Assembly (NCBI RefSeq): GCF_020882245.1
Contig: NC_083598.1
Coordinates: forward strand, 43,189,858-43,253,857
Length of the DNA: 64,000 nt
Direction: 5' to 3'
From: Rhopalosiphum padi
Taxonomy: Eukaryota > Arthropoda > Insecta > Hemiptera > Aphididae
The translations under genes and the position numbers were made by a program. How positions within the stretch are numbered: the stretch's first letter is position 1; each line of letters opens with the position of its first letter. This document shows positions 46,341 through 60,425 of this stretch, piece by piece. The notes under the pieces were generated by a model that worked only from the letters and a program-made list of their open reading frames with translations, was not told where the DNA came from and ran no database searches.

Positions 46341-46799
46341 AGAGTTCAAAATACAATAAGCTAATACAAAATAATTAAAAAGTGAGCCAATAATCAAATT
46401 AATATAGTTAAATGAACGTCATAAACTCATAATAGTAGTTTATATATTTATTTATACAGGAACATTAATTATTGAAGTGGCCACCGGACCACTTGTGTGG
46501 TTGACCTTCGAATGTCGTGAGGTTTTTTTCATACTCCGGAAAAAAATTGTTTAAAATACTCCGCGAGTAGGAATAATTGATGGATGATTATGAAACGGGA
46601 GGTGTAATGTATACGAGTAATGCTCTGAACATCCAAAGCATATAGAGTCGGGTGGGATTGTGTCGATTGACGAATGTGAATGTAGGCATAAAAAAAGCGG
46701 AATACCAATATATTTTTATTGTTTTTATACCTATTACTGGTTAGTGAATAGTGATTAGACACCTATACTTACTTATCTTTAATCGTGTTAGACACCAAT

Positions 46800-47978
46800 C
46801 GGACGGCAACGGCTGTAGATAGTACTATCTACAATATTACAACCATTCTTAAACACTACTGTCTAGTACATAATTACATAACGTCACTACTACCACAATA
46901 ATCTATTCTGTGATAGTACTACAGATCATGAAGATTAATTCGTGATCATGACACACAATTTATATTCTATGATCATACACGGGGGTGTTTTGTGTGTTCA
47001 AACACCCCTCGAAATACTTGGGCTTTTGCATAGTTATTTAGTATTTACTTATTCAATTTGATCAAGAGATAAGTAATCTAAGAAATATTTTCTAGTATGA
47101 ACTTAGTGTTAAGGAAATTGAATTAGGAAATAACTTAACAACGTAAAAAACAAAAAAACCAAATAAAAGAAATTTTTAAAAATTGCGTTATGATGAAAAT
47201 AATACATTATTTCCATTTTTTCTCTTGTGGTATTGCTTCATGGATGTTTAAAATCTAAAGCATCAAAGTTAGTCTTTGATTAATTTTTAAAAAATTGTTC
47301 ATTTTTTATTTTTTTCAGTCCTTTAATGGAAAATTAATGAGTGGTACTAGTTTTTTCTAATATTTGTGACTTTGTAGATTTATTTTATTTATGTGATAAA
47401 AATGTTGCAAATGATTCAAAAATTTACAATAGTAAGATGTCAAGATTTTCAGGAATACAAATACTCCAATTTAAAATTATGAATATTACCAAATAAATTT
47501 CATAGGCTTTTTTTTTAAATTTCAATTTTATTATGAGCATTTTAAAAATATGCAATTTAAATTATAGCAATTTTAAAATAAAAACTATGAAATTCACTAA
47601 ATAAAAGTATCTACTGATTACACCATTGCTCTTACACAGTAATAGAAAATAAAAACACTATCTATGTTTTTAAGAAAATATTTGTTATGGATTAAAATAA
47701 TGTCGTTATTATTATAAATCTGTTGTTACACACTGTTTTCCTTTTGTACTACACATAATAAGCTATGTGAAAGAGGACATGTTTTATAATTATTTTTCTT
47801 TTTAATTAATATTATATATACTTGTTATTGTGCGAGTCTTTAAATTAGAAGTTAGAACTTTAAAATATAATTTTAAACAAAAAATAGAGATAATTTGTCA
47901 ATTTATATAAAACATGAACAATTCACTCATACATGATACATTGATAATAAAAATATACAAATAAAACAAGCAAACAGA
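46800..47978. other. Intergenic DNA between SWEET and the coilin-like gene
   Basis: AT-rich. A hairpin (gggtgtttt...aaacaccc, about 46983-47008) is the only structured element seen. It may be a transposon end. Confidence 0.4.
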
Positions 47979-49901
47979 TTAAACAAGTTTAAAAATTTCA
48001 AAAAGATCATCAAATTCGACTTCACGCTGAGTTCCAATATCTTCTTCATCATCCATTTTGAATTTTGGATTAATTGTCATAAATTCTTTAATTCCAGCTA
48101 AAACAAATTAATAATAAAATAAAAAAATAATAATCTAACCATAACATTTATGTTCATAAGTAAAGTAATAAATAAATAATATCATATTTTACCAAATAAT
48201 AATTTAGTTATCAACTTACAAAGTACTTGAATATGTAATGTACATTTATAAATGTGATCTAAACGTGCAGTTATAACTGATGACAAATGGGGTTCACCGC
48301 ATTCATTCATGGACATAATCTGTAATCATATAAAACAAAAATATGTTAAGCTTATAATTAAATATATTTATATGCGGAATACAATAATAAAAACTTGCTT
48401 TGAATTGTAATAAATCATAAATTTGTAACTCAGTAATATTTGTTATTTTTATCTGTGACATGTTCTTCCAATCTACAACTAACATATCACAATGTTCACT
48501 TGTGATGCTATCACTAGATTTATTGTTTTCATTTTCATTTTCAGTGTAATTCTTATTTTGTGTAGAAGTTATCGGTGTGCATGTTTGACCACGTACAAAT
48601 ACTGGAACTTTGTGGAATTTAATATTTAATGGTTTTTCATTTTTCCAAACTGAAATTAAATGGTAAGTAGTAATAATGAATTTAAAGTAAATTTTTTTTA
48701 AATAAATGTAACATACTAGGAAGCTTTGTATCTTTTTGTTCTCTAAAAGTCAGAGCTGGAGAGTCACAACGAAAAACTTCTCTTGTTACTTCAAGTTTTT
48801 CTTCTTCAGAATGTATGGAATGAGAACTATCTTCTTGATTAAGATTTTCTACATTATCTAATTTAAAACGTTTGTGCATTTTACAAGTCTCCTTTGAGGA
48901 CACAATAGAAGTTTCAGATAACGAACCCACATAATCCTGAAAAATTAATTATTTTTTTATAAGATAAGTATAAAATAAATTATATTACGAATTAAGAAAA
49001 TTACCTTTTCAACAGGTTTAAGGTTTTTTTTATTTTTTTTATGTGTCCTCTTGCGTGTTCTTTTTTTAGGATTTTTTAATAGTTCAGATGAAGTTGAATT
49101 TTCAATATCATTAATAGGTTCTACAACCACTTTATGAAAGGGAGATAAAACTCCATTGGTATTATTAGGAATCATATCGTCGTCTATAATAATTGATTCA
49201 GTTTGGGTGTATTTTGGTTCATCATAAATATTTCTTTTTTTCACTATAACACTAAAAAAACAATTAGGTAGTAAACTAACTAATAATAAGTATCATTTAT
49301 AAGCTACTGATTTTAGTTTGTTACTGGTTATAGCAGGGTAAATAATCTCTCAGAGTATTTATAAATATTTAGCTTTAGGTCATTATCTGTAAGACAAGTC
49401 AGTAATACCGATTAGCTTATCATAACCATTACCATAACATTTAATCATGGTAACAAATTTTAATTTGAATAAATTTTATTTATAAAGTAATATGCAATGT
49501 ACTCATACAAGGTAAATAAAATAATTATATGAATACATACATTAATAGTTATTATAAATTACAAAATAGCAATTTTGAGTGGTAATTTTAAAATATTTTG
49601 TATTGTGAAATTTTTTCAACCCACACAAACAAATCTAAAAAAAAAATATTATGTGATCATTAACGGGTTAAAAGTATACTAACGTTATTTCTTCATTTTC
49701 ATTAATTGCATTGATATCATCTTCATCCAGAAACGGTACATTATCAAAACATAATTCTATATCACGAGGTTCATTTAACACTTTTTGTACTTTTTGTTTA
49801 AGTTGTTTTATTAATTTAATGTAAGTCATGTCTATATGAAGCCAATAAATGGCTGGATTCCTATTCGGTGTCAGTTGCAAAAGGTTTAATTTAATGCGCA
49901 T
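47979..49901 (-). CDS. Coilin-like protein (Cajal body scaffold), complete six-exon gene
   Basis: Coilin organises nuclear Cajal bodies, where spliceosomal RNPs mature. Exons: 49901-49684, 49251-49005, 48936-48717, 48649-48399, 48319-48220 and 48097-47979. They join without stops into 384 residues. Residues 1-77 match the N-terminal coilin self-association fold (MRIKLNLLQL, PAIYWLHIDM, FDNVPFLDEDDINAINENEE). A basic tract KKRTRKRTHKKNKKN at 135-149 looks like a nuclear localisation signal. The middle is Ser/Glu/Asn-rich and disordered. Residues about 235-345 resemble the C-terminal tudor-like domain (IYDLLQFKIMSMN, HLSSVITARLDHIYKC). An acidic segment DDEEDIG precedes the end, FDDLFEIFKLV. 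The fourth intron has a GC donor (gcaagt); frame on both sides supports it. Identification rests mainly on the N-terminal domain. Confidence 0.82.
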
Positions 49902-50724
49902 TTTAAAAAAAAATATATTTCAATTACTATTTAATAAAATTTAAAACTAAAATTAGTCATTCATAAATGTAGTATAGCTTAAGTGAATCTAAGAAAAACG
50001 ATTGAGAAATTTATAAGTTTTTAACAAATAGTTTAATCAGTAGCCACTTTTATGTATTTGTGTCTGATGACAATAAACTTAAACAGTGAAGTAATGGAAA
50101 TCAATTAAATGGAGAAAAACATTTAAATAAAAGTCAGTCAGTTCCACTGTATACATTTAGAATTTTGCAGACAAAATAAGAATTAAGAATACACGAGTTA
50201 CAAGCCGCTGAGCCGGTGCCCGGTAGTATCAACATGCTTCAAATATTTCAAAATAATACCGACAGACAACAACAATACAACCACGGTTGTATTATCTACC
50301 GCTATTCTTATCGCCGTAGGTGAACACTGAATAGAGAAATCACTAGCAGTGGCGACACTGTAACACGCACGATAACTGTGTTATCATAGGAAAATTTCGA
50401 AAAAAATCCGTTACTATTATACCATTGTTTTTTATCGACGTGTATTTACCTATGTGATAAAAAATTATAATAATTATTAATTATTAATAACAAATAATAG
50501 TAATGCCATTTACGTTAGTTAAGGTTTTAGACAGATATATTTTTATTATTTTACATAATTTGAGTGTAGTATAATTTGTTGTGTTTCATTTCGAACGTTT
50601 TGGTCGTATATTCTGAATAACATAGTGTTTTATTGATATTTTTAAATTTGTTTTATGTTTTAACAATAAGTCGTAACACCCGTTTATTTCAAAATTGTGC
50701 GCCGTCGTAAAATAACAAATCAAT
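49902..50724. promoter_or_regulatory. Divergent promoter region between the coilin-like gene and the gene at 50725
   Basis: The coilin-like gene starts leftward at 49901 and another gene starts rightward at 50725, so the 823 bases between must hold both promoters and leaders. No clear TATA box or initiator was found. GC content rises around 50200-50360 (cgctgagccggtgcccgg, tatcgccgtaggtgaac), where TATA-less start sites would be expected. Confidence 0.5.
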
Positions 50725-50880
50725 ATGGCTCCCACGTCAAAAAATTCAAGAAAATCTTTGTCAACGAAATGCCAATTGCCTGGTAGCACGGCAATTGACA
50801 AAGAAAACGCGTTCTTACATAGTGTTAGTGAATTTCATAGCAGAATTCGGCGGAGAGAATCGATACGACTCAAATATAAG
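50725..50880 (+). CDS. First coding exon of an unrecognised gene
   Basis: ATG at 50725 (context aatATGg) opens 52 codons, then a strong donor gtaagtac at 50881 in phase 0. The encoded start is basic and Ser/Lys-rich (MAPTSKNSRKSLSTK), continuing with AFLHSVSEFHSRIRRRESIR and LKYK. The FLxxVxxFH phrase faintly recalls the first helix of ARID DNA-binding domains, but the following GTP motif is absent, so no family is called. The rest of the gene must lie beyond a long intron, probably outside the window. Confidence 0.55.
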
Positions 50881-51306
50881 GTAAGTACGCCTAAGTGTAT
50901 CAAGTCTAAACGTAACATCATACGTATGTGTATGGAAAATAGTAATAATTACGAATATTGTGTATTTGTTATTTATTTTCGATTATTTGAGGAATTCAAA
51001 CATTTATTCATTTTTTAGTACAACAAGTTGGAAAAATAGATTATTTAAATTTACAATCGTGTAGTTTAATTTGATAGGCCACTCGATGTGTATCACATCG
51101 GAGTATTTGTTGTAAATGGAAAATATTCTAGGTATCCCTTGGTAAAAAATTATTTACATTACTTTATTAAATTATTGCTGTTATTAAATTTCCGTTTCCA
51201 TTATTGGTTTTATCTCTAAAACTTATATAATTTGATAGAGAATAACTAAATTAGATTAAGTGATGAATTATTATAAATTATTATTTATTATTATTAGTAT
51301 AGTTAC

Positions 51307-51367
51307 CAGGCGCGTACATAAAAAAAAATTGGGGTGGGGGGTGAAACCCCCCCTGTATATGCACCTG
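51307..51367. mobile_element. 61-bp hAT-type MITE, exact 8-bp target duplication
   Basis: Begins caggcgcgtacat and ends atatgcacctg, imperfect inverted repeats. The flanks atagttac at 51299-51306 and 51368-51375 are identical. A G-run/C-run stem (ggggtgggggg...ccccccc) fills the middle. It is an extreme minimal derivative. Confidence 0.8.
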
Positions 51368-54289
51368 ATAGTTACATATAAAATACACTATGTAAGTATT
51401 ACTTAATTAAGTTAACATGTATTTTTTTGTTACCAATAAAATTAAACTTTACAAATTAATTTTATAACCTTGTACCTATTATGATTTCAATATTATTTTT
51501 TATAATATAATATCTAATATATATTTGTGATTTGTCCTACATGATAGTGTTTATATAATATTTATGTGTATTACAATAACCATTAATCGGTATTCAGTGA
51601 GTTACTTTTTGATATTTGTCTAGTTTTTATGTATAGAATTAAGAATCAATGTAATTATGTTTGACGTTTATAGTCTACATCTCTCAAAAAAAAAAATTAC
51701 GTTATTAGTTGTAATACAATAACCTTGCAAAAGCGTACTGTGGATGAATCCTTTAAAAAGTTTCAAGGAAAAAATTTCAGGATTATTGTGAAAATATTTT
51801 ATAAAATTTAAAAATATAAGCATTAATAATCACTATATTTGATACGAATTGTTGGCAAGTGATTATTGATAAGAGTAATATTTGATATTTGCTTTTAAAA
51901 GTCAAAATATTGTTATGACGTTTCATCCAGAAATGTGTTATCACTTTATCAATAAGGCCTGAAATTTAAATGCCCCCAAAACAATAAAAAATAATAACAA
52001 ATGACTTTTCAGTTTTCAAAGCTTTGATGACAAAAAAAAATGACTTAAATTGGTTTAACTTTTAGAATTTTTAACACATCTTTATTTTAACTGAAGTTGA
52101 AGTAACTGTATTACAAAAATAAAATACTGAACTTTGACACTCACAATCTCGTTAATTCGAGTACCTATATGTGAACCTGAAGGTAATCGAAATAAACAAG
52201 ATTGGTACTTAACTTCCAAGTCGCCAATCAGTTATTTGTTTGAGACCCGGTAAGACACTATAGGTACCTACATTTAATAATTGCTATAGAATGTAGATAG
52301 ATAAAGACGTTATCGTTTCGTATATAGAACGATCGAGACTATTGATATTTGAAACGTATGAAAAATACATAAAAACTATGAAATCAAATATTGTGATAAT
52401 ATATTAACTACTTTAGTAGTTCTATTGATGTAATAATTTTAATTTTATAATTTCACTAAAAACTCGTGTATAACGTAATTAATATGCATTAAATTAATAA
52501 AATATTTAAAAATGGTGAAAAGTTTCATCTATTTGAAGTATCAGTGAAATGAAACATATTATTTACTTGGAATGAATTATCTTATGGTATTTTTTGTCTA
52601 ATTAACTTGACATCGAAATCCGGATCTATATAGTTATTCTTATCATTTATCAGATAAGTGTTAAGCTCAATATTTACCGATATATAGAGCTATTCTGTAA
52701 ATTCAGCTTTTAGTGCATTATTATTTATTTTGCAAGTCATTTTAAATTCATTACTAAGTCACAATTTACTACTATTAACTTAAGTACTGAATGTTTCTAC
52801 TCTACATTTTTAAATTTTTTATTTAGAGCGTAAATTTAGTTTTATAATAACTTGTGATTTTAATTTTAATTTTAATAACAACATTGTGCCATGGTATAAA
52901 ATATAAATTAATTTTAAATTATTTATTCTTTGTATCAAATTCTCAATATCAGATTCAAAACATATTGTACATATATTTTATTATATTTTTGGTAGGCTAA
53001 AAAAGCAATTTACAAAAAGTAAGTGTGGAACTGCATGTAAACACACATCTTGCACTCCCTCCCACAAATGACGTGCCTATACGAAAGACCTGACCAAACA
53101 ACAAACATAATTAAACTATATACAGCAAATAAATATGCTTATACGCAAGTATAATGTCTCTTTAGATAATTTTTATTTCCAGCAATAAACCTTTGTAGGA
53201 TTTATATTGATGTTTTAGCTAAGTTCGGGACTTTTTTGGGATACGAGTAAAATCAGTTTAATCTTAAAGCAATTCCGTAATTTATTTTCTTCTCTGTGGT
53301 TTTTGTTTTTAAATTTATTTTATTTATATAAAACAGTAATTAAAACAATAAGCTTAGAGGACAAATAAAAAAACGTCAGGTGTATTTTGATCAGAAAAAA
53401 GTTTAAATAGGTAATAATTTCCATTTGGACAAAAATATATAGTTATAATAGTTATAAAACATAAGATTATGAGATGAGAAACATTTAGATGGAAGTCATA
53501 ACGAGCGTAAAATTATCAATTAAGAATTGTAATACAGGTGAATAAAAGTAATGAAATGGTATCTATAATCTATATTATTAATACTAAAGCTTAAATATTT
53601 TAAGGAACTTCATTTATATCTATCCTTATATTTGATTAAGTATGAGAAAGAGGAATATTATGTTAAAGTATTGTCACGGTAATATACTCGACCGTCATTA
53701 AAACCATTGATTATATAAATATATAGTTTTAAAATCAATGTTAATACTTTTAATAATCTTATAACTTGTGTTATTATTTATTTACATGAACTCTAAGATA
53801 TTAGGTAAATAGTAAATACGTACATATACTATGCTGAGTTGTATGAACGATCATTAAACATTTATCGAATCAATATAGTGAGCTAATGGTCCTATAAACA
53901 AAATGCCAAGTTAAAAGATAATTAAATGAATTAGTTACAGTAATTTATAAGGTGCAAATAATTATTATTTTTATACTTATTTATTATTAATTTAATTTTT
54001 ATAGTAGAGTTATCTTATAAAAAATAGTTTAAAGCTCGACATTGTCCGATTGATAAATACTTTCCCAGAATTGAAATTTTTCTAAACTCAACTTTTTCTT
54101 TTACTCTTATGTTTAATAAAAACATTTAAACAATTGTCCTTCATTTTTGAAAATATTTTTTTCATGGTTATTTTAAAAATGAAAAAATGGGAAGGTACCT
54201 ATAGTGATATTTTAGTGAATGCGTGATAATTTTTTCTTATTGAATCATGCTGAGAGTTATGAGAGTACGTTTCCCTCCTTTTATGCCTA

Positions 54290-54470
54290 CCACTAGCTGT
54301 GCCATCCACCGACCACCGACAACTGGTTGTATAGAAACAATTATCTATTGTAGACGTAGTATTTTCGTGTTGTGTCGAAATCGACAGGCAACGTGCGTAA
54401 ACGTTATTTCGTTCAGTTTGTAATCTACGCTCACGTGCCTAGGTTATTCTTGGCAGACGATATTTTTCAA
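54290..54470 (+). promoter_or_regulatory. Possible alternative promoter in the long intron
   Basis: A GC-richer patch (caccgaccaccgacaactgg, gacaggcaacgtgcg) ends with ttcgttcagtttgtaat. The tcagt at about 54414 matches the insect initiator. It could be an alternative start of the gene at 50725, or of an unrelated transcript, or only a repeat. Weak. Confidence 0.2.
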
Positions 54471-55724
54471 CGAAAAATAATTCAAATTTATAAAATCTGA
54501 TGTTTTACAATATAATTTATGTATACTTTTTTCGTAGTTTATTATGCCTATAATTAAAATTTAATCGTACATACGTATAAGACCTTTTTTATAAATTTAA
54601 CTTCATTTTATGGCCAATTCATATGAATTGTAGTCCGTAGTAGTATGATATAATAGTAAACAATTTTGGTGCTCGTTAATGCAGTTTATTGTGAGTCCAG
54701 AATGTACAATATACGGTTGTACATAGTACACGAAGACACTTGCCAAGGCATGCAAATTGTCAAAAACTCTACTCAAACAATGAACATGCACAAGGTATTT
54801 AATTTTTAAAATATCTTTATTTCTAAATGTGTATAATATTACACACACAGTTGAATGTTTTTTTTTGTGTATGTGTTAAAATTTGTATCTCCAAAAATCG
54901 ATTTGTTGTATAAAGTTACACGTTTAAAATATTTTTTTTTTTTAAATAAGCAAAAATTCATAAAGGTGTCTAAATAAACGAATTATAATAACATATGGAT
55001 ATTAAATACCTTATTATTGAATTATCTCACCTTTATTTAAAAATTAGTCTTGATAAATTATTTATAAGAAATTTAGTACGAATTTTACTAGAAAAAATTG
55101 AAAAAAGAAAAAAAACGGAAGGTATATTTTGATAAGAGAAAAGTCTAAAACGAATAGTTTTCATTTAGACAATAGGATATGGAGTAATAATAGTGGTTAT
55201 AAGATGAAAAACATTTAGATGGACGCCATAACAAGTGTAAAATTGAGAATTGTTAATATATAGGTAAATAAAAATAATGAAATATAATAGACGATTGTAC
55301 CAACAATGAAAATGTGAATAGGAAAAAGGAAATCGGATAGTTATTAATTCAAGGAAAGTGTTTAAAGTTATATAAAAAAATTCTATAGCTAAATTTAACT
55401 TAACTAAAGTTTATTTTGATAAAGGTTAAGGTAGAATATTTTAAAATATTTTTTTTTTGTTTCTACAACAGTATAGTTCTTCCATGATTATTGATTAGAC
55501 ATAACAGTCAGTCATAGTGTAAAATAAAGAAATACTATTTTTTTTAAATTATGCATATGATTGGAGCCCATTTCCTCTGTATCTACAGTATTATAATTAT
55601 GTATTTTCAAGACGTTGGTGGGTAGCAAAATCGTGTGCCATCAACCTTTCACAGTCAATCGGTCATTTTAAACAATTGAATTATTATATTGCATTGTACT
55701 TCCTTCTTCTATGTATAGATATAT

Positions 55725-55756
55725 CATATATATATATATATATATAATATATATAT
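55725..55756. repeat. (AT)n microsatellite
   Basis: A run of alternating a/t interrupted once, in the probable intron. A similar run occurs at 57519-57546. Confidence 0.8.
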
Positions 55757-58700
55757 CTTTAAAACGAGACTATGCCTACTTAGTCAATAAATTAATACGA
55801 TTATATTATTGTTAATAATACCGTTTTAACGATTATAATATTTATTTTTTATTATTTTGTGTCTCAGTAGAATTTTGTGCTTTAATAATAAACAACTAGG
55901 TGTGTTTAGGTACTAAGGTTAAATAATTATAAACATCAACAATCAACATATATACTAAAACTCTTAACAATGTTACTCCTAATTAAATTATTTATATTGT
56001 GATTCGATAAAAATCGAATTATAAATATATGTATAATCAATACGATATCCCAATATATAAATATAGTTAAATAAACCGACTAGGTAGAAAAACTTTTGTA
56101 AAAAAAATGTTTTTATAGATCTAAATTTAGATTGTATTTATTTTAATGAACTTATTTAATTTTTGTAGCGTTTATAAATATATATTACTACCTAGTCTCA
56201 ATTCCTCGTTATTATAATATCTTAATGCATTTTTAGGTTGTTAAAATCTGTTTTTTATGAAGGTAGCTGGTATGTATTTCTTGTACGGATATTGTGAAAG
56301 GTAATGAGTTAGCTGTCGTCATGCAGCAGTAGATTAGGAGTGCTAAATTTTATTTTATTATTTAGATACGCCGATTCATTGATCATTTGACATAAATAAC
56401 AACAGTTTTGTAAATATAACAGGAGAATAATATTTTAACTATGATGACATCCGTGTGTTTAATTGAATATTATGATTGGAATGCTGAAATTGTATCATTA
56501 TGTAATGGTACCTATAAGGCTCTTGGAAGTCTACTATATACTACTATAGTATCTAGAATTCTATACGATGTACCTATATTATTTTAATACAACCGTGCAT
56601 TGGATAAATCGCACAATATTCCATGACAAATCACATTTATTTACCGAGATATAAATGCTCTTAATAGGTATATGAGAGCGTGTAAAAATTGAATTTTTTA
56701 CATTTAAATGTTTATTTGATCTACTTATTTTATTTTAAAGCTTATAATAATTCGTATATCTACATATATTCTATATAATATTATGTTTTTGCAGACTAAT
56801 GCGTTTTTTTAATAGGTATATGTTTTTATTTAGGGTTTTTTCTCTGGCTAATATATTTTTTGAATTGAAATATTGTACTATTTTTAATTGATCTTATAGT
56901 TTTTATAAGTATGTAAATAACTTATCGATAATACACATTATACACATATGTTATAAGCTAAAGGTATTAATACATTTTTAACTCGATTAATCAATGACTT
57001 AATTTAGTTTTAGTCAATATGATCATTATATTATATTTTTTATGTTTGGTAGAACTTATAAGGGAATAAAATTATTTTTTTAAGAAATGGCCTTGTGTAT
57101 AATTTTATCTAGTGTTAACACTGTGAACGACACGTGTACGTTTTCTCTTTTTTGAATTGACTACTGCGTTTTCATCTTCTATTTTTGTTATGTATTAAAT
57201 AATAACGATCCACTCAAACAATAATAACAACATACGTGTGTGACAATCTTCATTAAAGTCCACTGACCGATTGAGCTATAGGTAAAAAAAAAATCCTTTA
57301 TGAGTAATTTCAAATCAAAGTTTGAGGATTCTATATACCTTATATTATGTATCTAATAATTTAGTTTGTTTATTTTATAATTAAAATGTATTTTTATATA
57401 AAAAAAAATACAATGCGCAATCACTATCTGCAATATCTAACTATACTGTAAATACACTATATTATTATGTAATTAAATATTTATTTTATGTTATGGGTAG
57501 ATACATCATACATCTAAGATATATATATATATATATATATATATATCCTGTTTGTTATAAATATGACAATAATATAAATTAAAACAATATAACATTATAA
57601 ATTAAAGATTCGTGTAACAATGATCGCATATTAAGAATAAATATTTATTAAAATTCTCATTTTATTAAAAAACGTATAACTAAAAATAAATATCTTAAAA
57701 GAAACATGTAAAAGATAGTTATAACTTCCCTCACAAGATACATTATTTTTAAAGGTACAATAATTTTTTTTTAAATCGGCCTTTTTAAATTTATAATGTT
57801 GTGATTTATTTACATCAATATTGACCAATGTTCATCATAATTCACGACTGTTATATATGGTAATTGTATTATTTATTAGTTATTTTATTAATTGATAACA
57901 ATTAACGAATGTTACCTATAGTTGTTTAGTTGTTATTAAAATTAAAAATGAATTTATTTATTTTTATCAAGACTAGTTACTATTTCCTAGTACTATTTTA
58001 GTAAATAACTAATCAATAGTTATTAATTATCACAAACAAGTCGTACTATACAATTTTTAATATACTAATATTAAGTTGTTATTTTTTTATTACACACACA
58101 ATAGATAAAAAAAATATACGTAATCGATTATCCGATTGTTGACTATAAGATCATAAAAAATGTTATTGTTATTCATTTTCTATGTCACAACTGTTTGTAA
58201 TCTGATTAGAAGACCTATTATTTACACAACACGAATAATATATATATATTAATTATATAATATTATCTACGGTACACAGATATTTATATGAAATGTTTTT
58301 TTTCTTGTAATTTACAATTTGGCTTCTTAATTTTAAAATTGTGTATCATGAAATCAATCGATAATATTACCTAAACATAATATGTTATTTATTAAAAAGT
58401 ATTATTGATTCTAGTTATAATTATTGCGTTATTTTAATTGACACGTTATATCAAACTAATGTATTATACCATTTTTATATTATATATATTATACAATGTA
58501 TATAGAATATATCTTCAATAATTAAATTTATAGGGATACTCTGAGAAATAATGTTAGATTTATTTTATAATTATTTTATGTATGAAAATACTTTTTAAAA
58601 TTGTTTTGTTTATTTGAATTAAACGTATTAAATTAAAAACATAAGAAGTGTATAACATGATATGTTTGAATAATTGGTTTATTAAAATTGTTTATTATTC

Positions 58701-59999
58701 TATTTTATTAATAAATTGTTGAATGGGCATGAATATGTTCTTACACAATCGTTTTAAAATAAATAGGTTTAAATTATTTATTTTCCTCCCCAACTGTTTT
58801 TTATATATTTTAATATTTATATCCGGTTTTTTATTACTATTGTGTTTATTTTTTATTCTGAATTCATATTAGTTGTTTAGTGTTTACACATGATGTTTTT
58901 TTTTATCAATTGGTAATTATTAATAACTCTAGCTTATAGACCGGGTTCATATTACACCGTGTTGTTTCGTGTACCGTATATTTAATACACAGGTGGGTGA
59001 TAAAATATAGGCAACATATTATACTTACAAGTTGAATATAATCAACCCTATATAACGGTAGTGAGAATCTGACTTTATTTAATTCATATCTTATGAATCG
59101 GAACTTGATTACGAAACAGTAATATTTTTAATTTTTTAAACACGTATTTAAATAAACATTAAAATAATTTCATTAATAAGTTATTAGGTATAATATGGCA
59201 TTTTTTTTAAATTTCTTCACCTTAAAAAAAAAAGTAATATCTATTAATTTATTGTAAAACTAATTTAGTAAATATTGTTATATTTGTTGCGTCTCTTTGA
59301 ATCTAAAACGTAATAAAATATATACCAAATATTTATAGTCAATATTATATCATCATATGATACATAAAATTCAATTGATGTTGATATACATATATAACCT
59401 CTACCTTTACACTATATACAAATTACATTTGTAATTTATTACAACATAAATAAATTCTTAATTATTTTTTTTAATATTTAGTATTTAGGATTTGTAATTT
59501 AAGATTCATATAAAGGTAAATTTATAAATTTATATTTTATTCCAAATCTTTTGTAAATTATAAATGTATCTATTGTATCTAAGATGTGTGAATTGAATCG
59601 GCTTCGCACGATTCGTAAGAAAGCGTAATAATTGATTAACTCTGAATTAGTACCTATATTTATTAAAGAACATAATATTTTAATACTTATATATTTACTC
59701 CTAAGAATTACACGTTTTACATTTTATTGAAAAGACTAGTTTTAAAGAGTTCAATTCTTCATCGATATATATATCTATAAAATGCATTATTGATTTATTT
59801 ATTATAGGTATAAACACGATAAACCTATGTACAGGCTATATTGGCTATAATATGATAATTATATAAAATTTAATACTATTAAATATTTTGTTTGAGCTGT
59901 ATATAGAGTATAGAGATTGCACGACAGTGCACCCCTTTCTATTGTTATACTTAGATACAAAACTGTATATTATCATTTTCTATAATTTATAATTCCTAC

Positions 60000-60425
60000 T
60001 AAAAGCAATAACGATAGTGTTTTCAAAAAAATGGTTTAGGAAGTGCTCAGTTCCAAAACATTGCTTACAGAGATAATTATAGTGTCTTAAAATTGCTCAA
60101 AAAGAGACAAAATATTTTGAAAATTGTATTGTTATGTAATACTAACAAACATTTAGTGAAAAGAAAACTATATAGTTATTATTTGATTTTAAGTTACGCT
60201 AAAACACAAAAACGTTTTTGTCAAAAACTGGTTTTTCATAAAAATTTTCATTTCTCTTTGATTTTAGATTCTGAGTGGAGCGACTTGAGCTATTGATTTT
60301 ACAATGATATGTGATTTTTTTTCTTGTCATTCTGGTCATGCCTCCAAAAGTGATGATAGACGCAAAAAATAAAAATCACATCATTGTAAAATAAATACAT
60401 TCATTACTCCGCCCAAAATTTAAAA
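60000..60425. repeat. Transposon fragment with an inverted-repeat hairpin
   Basis: 60270-60319 (tgagtggagcg...gattttacaatga...gtgattttt) pairs with 60370-60420 (aaaaatcacatcattgtaaaat...actccgccc). Part of this sequence (tgagtggagc, gattttacaatg) also occurs at 18108-18150, so it is a dispersed repeat. The 67-codon frame just before it is part of the same repeat. Confidence 0.65.

Noticed and set aside
46983..47008. Stem-loop resembling a bacterial terminator
   Set aside because: The DNA is clearly eukaryotic, so a rho-independent terminator is not expected. Probably a transposon end.
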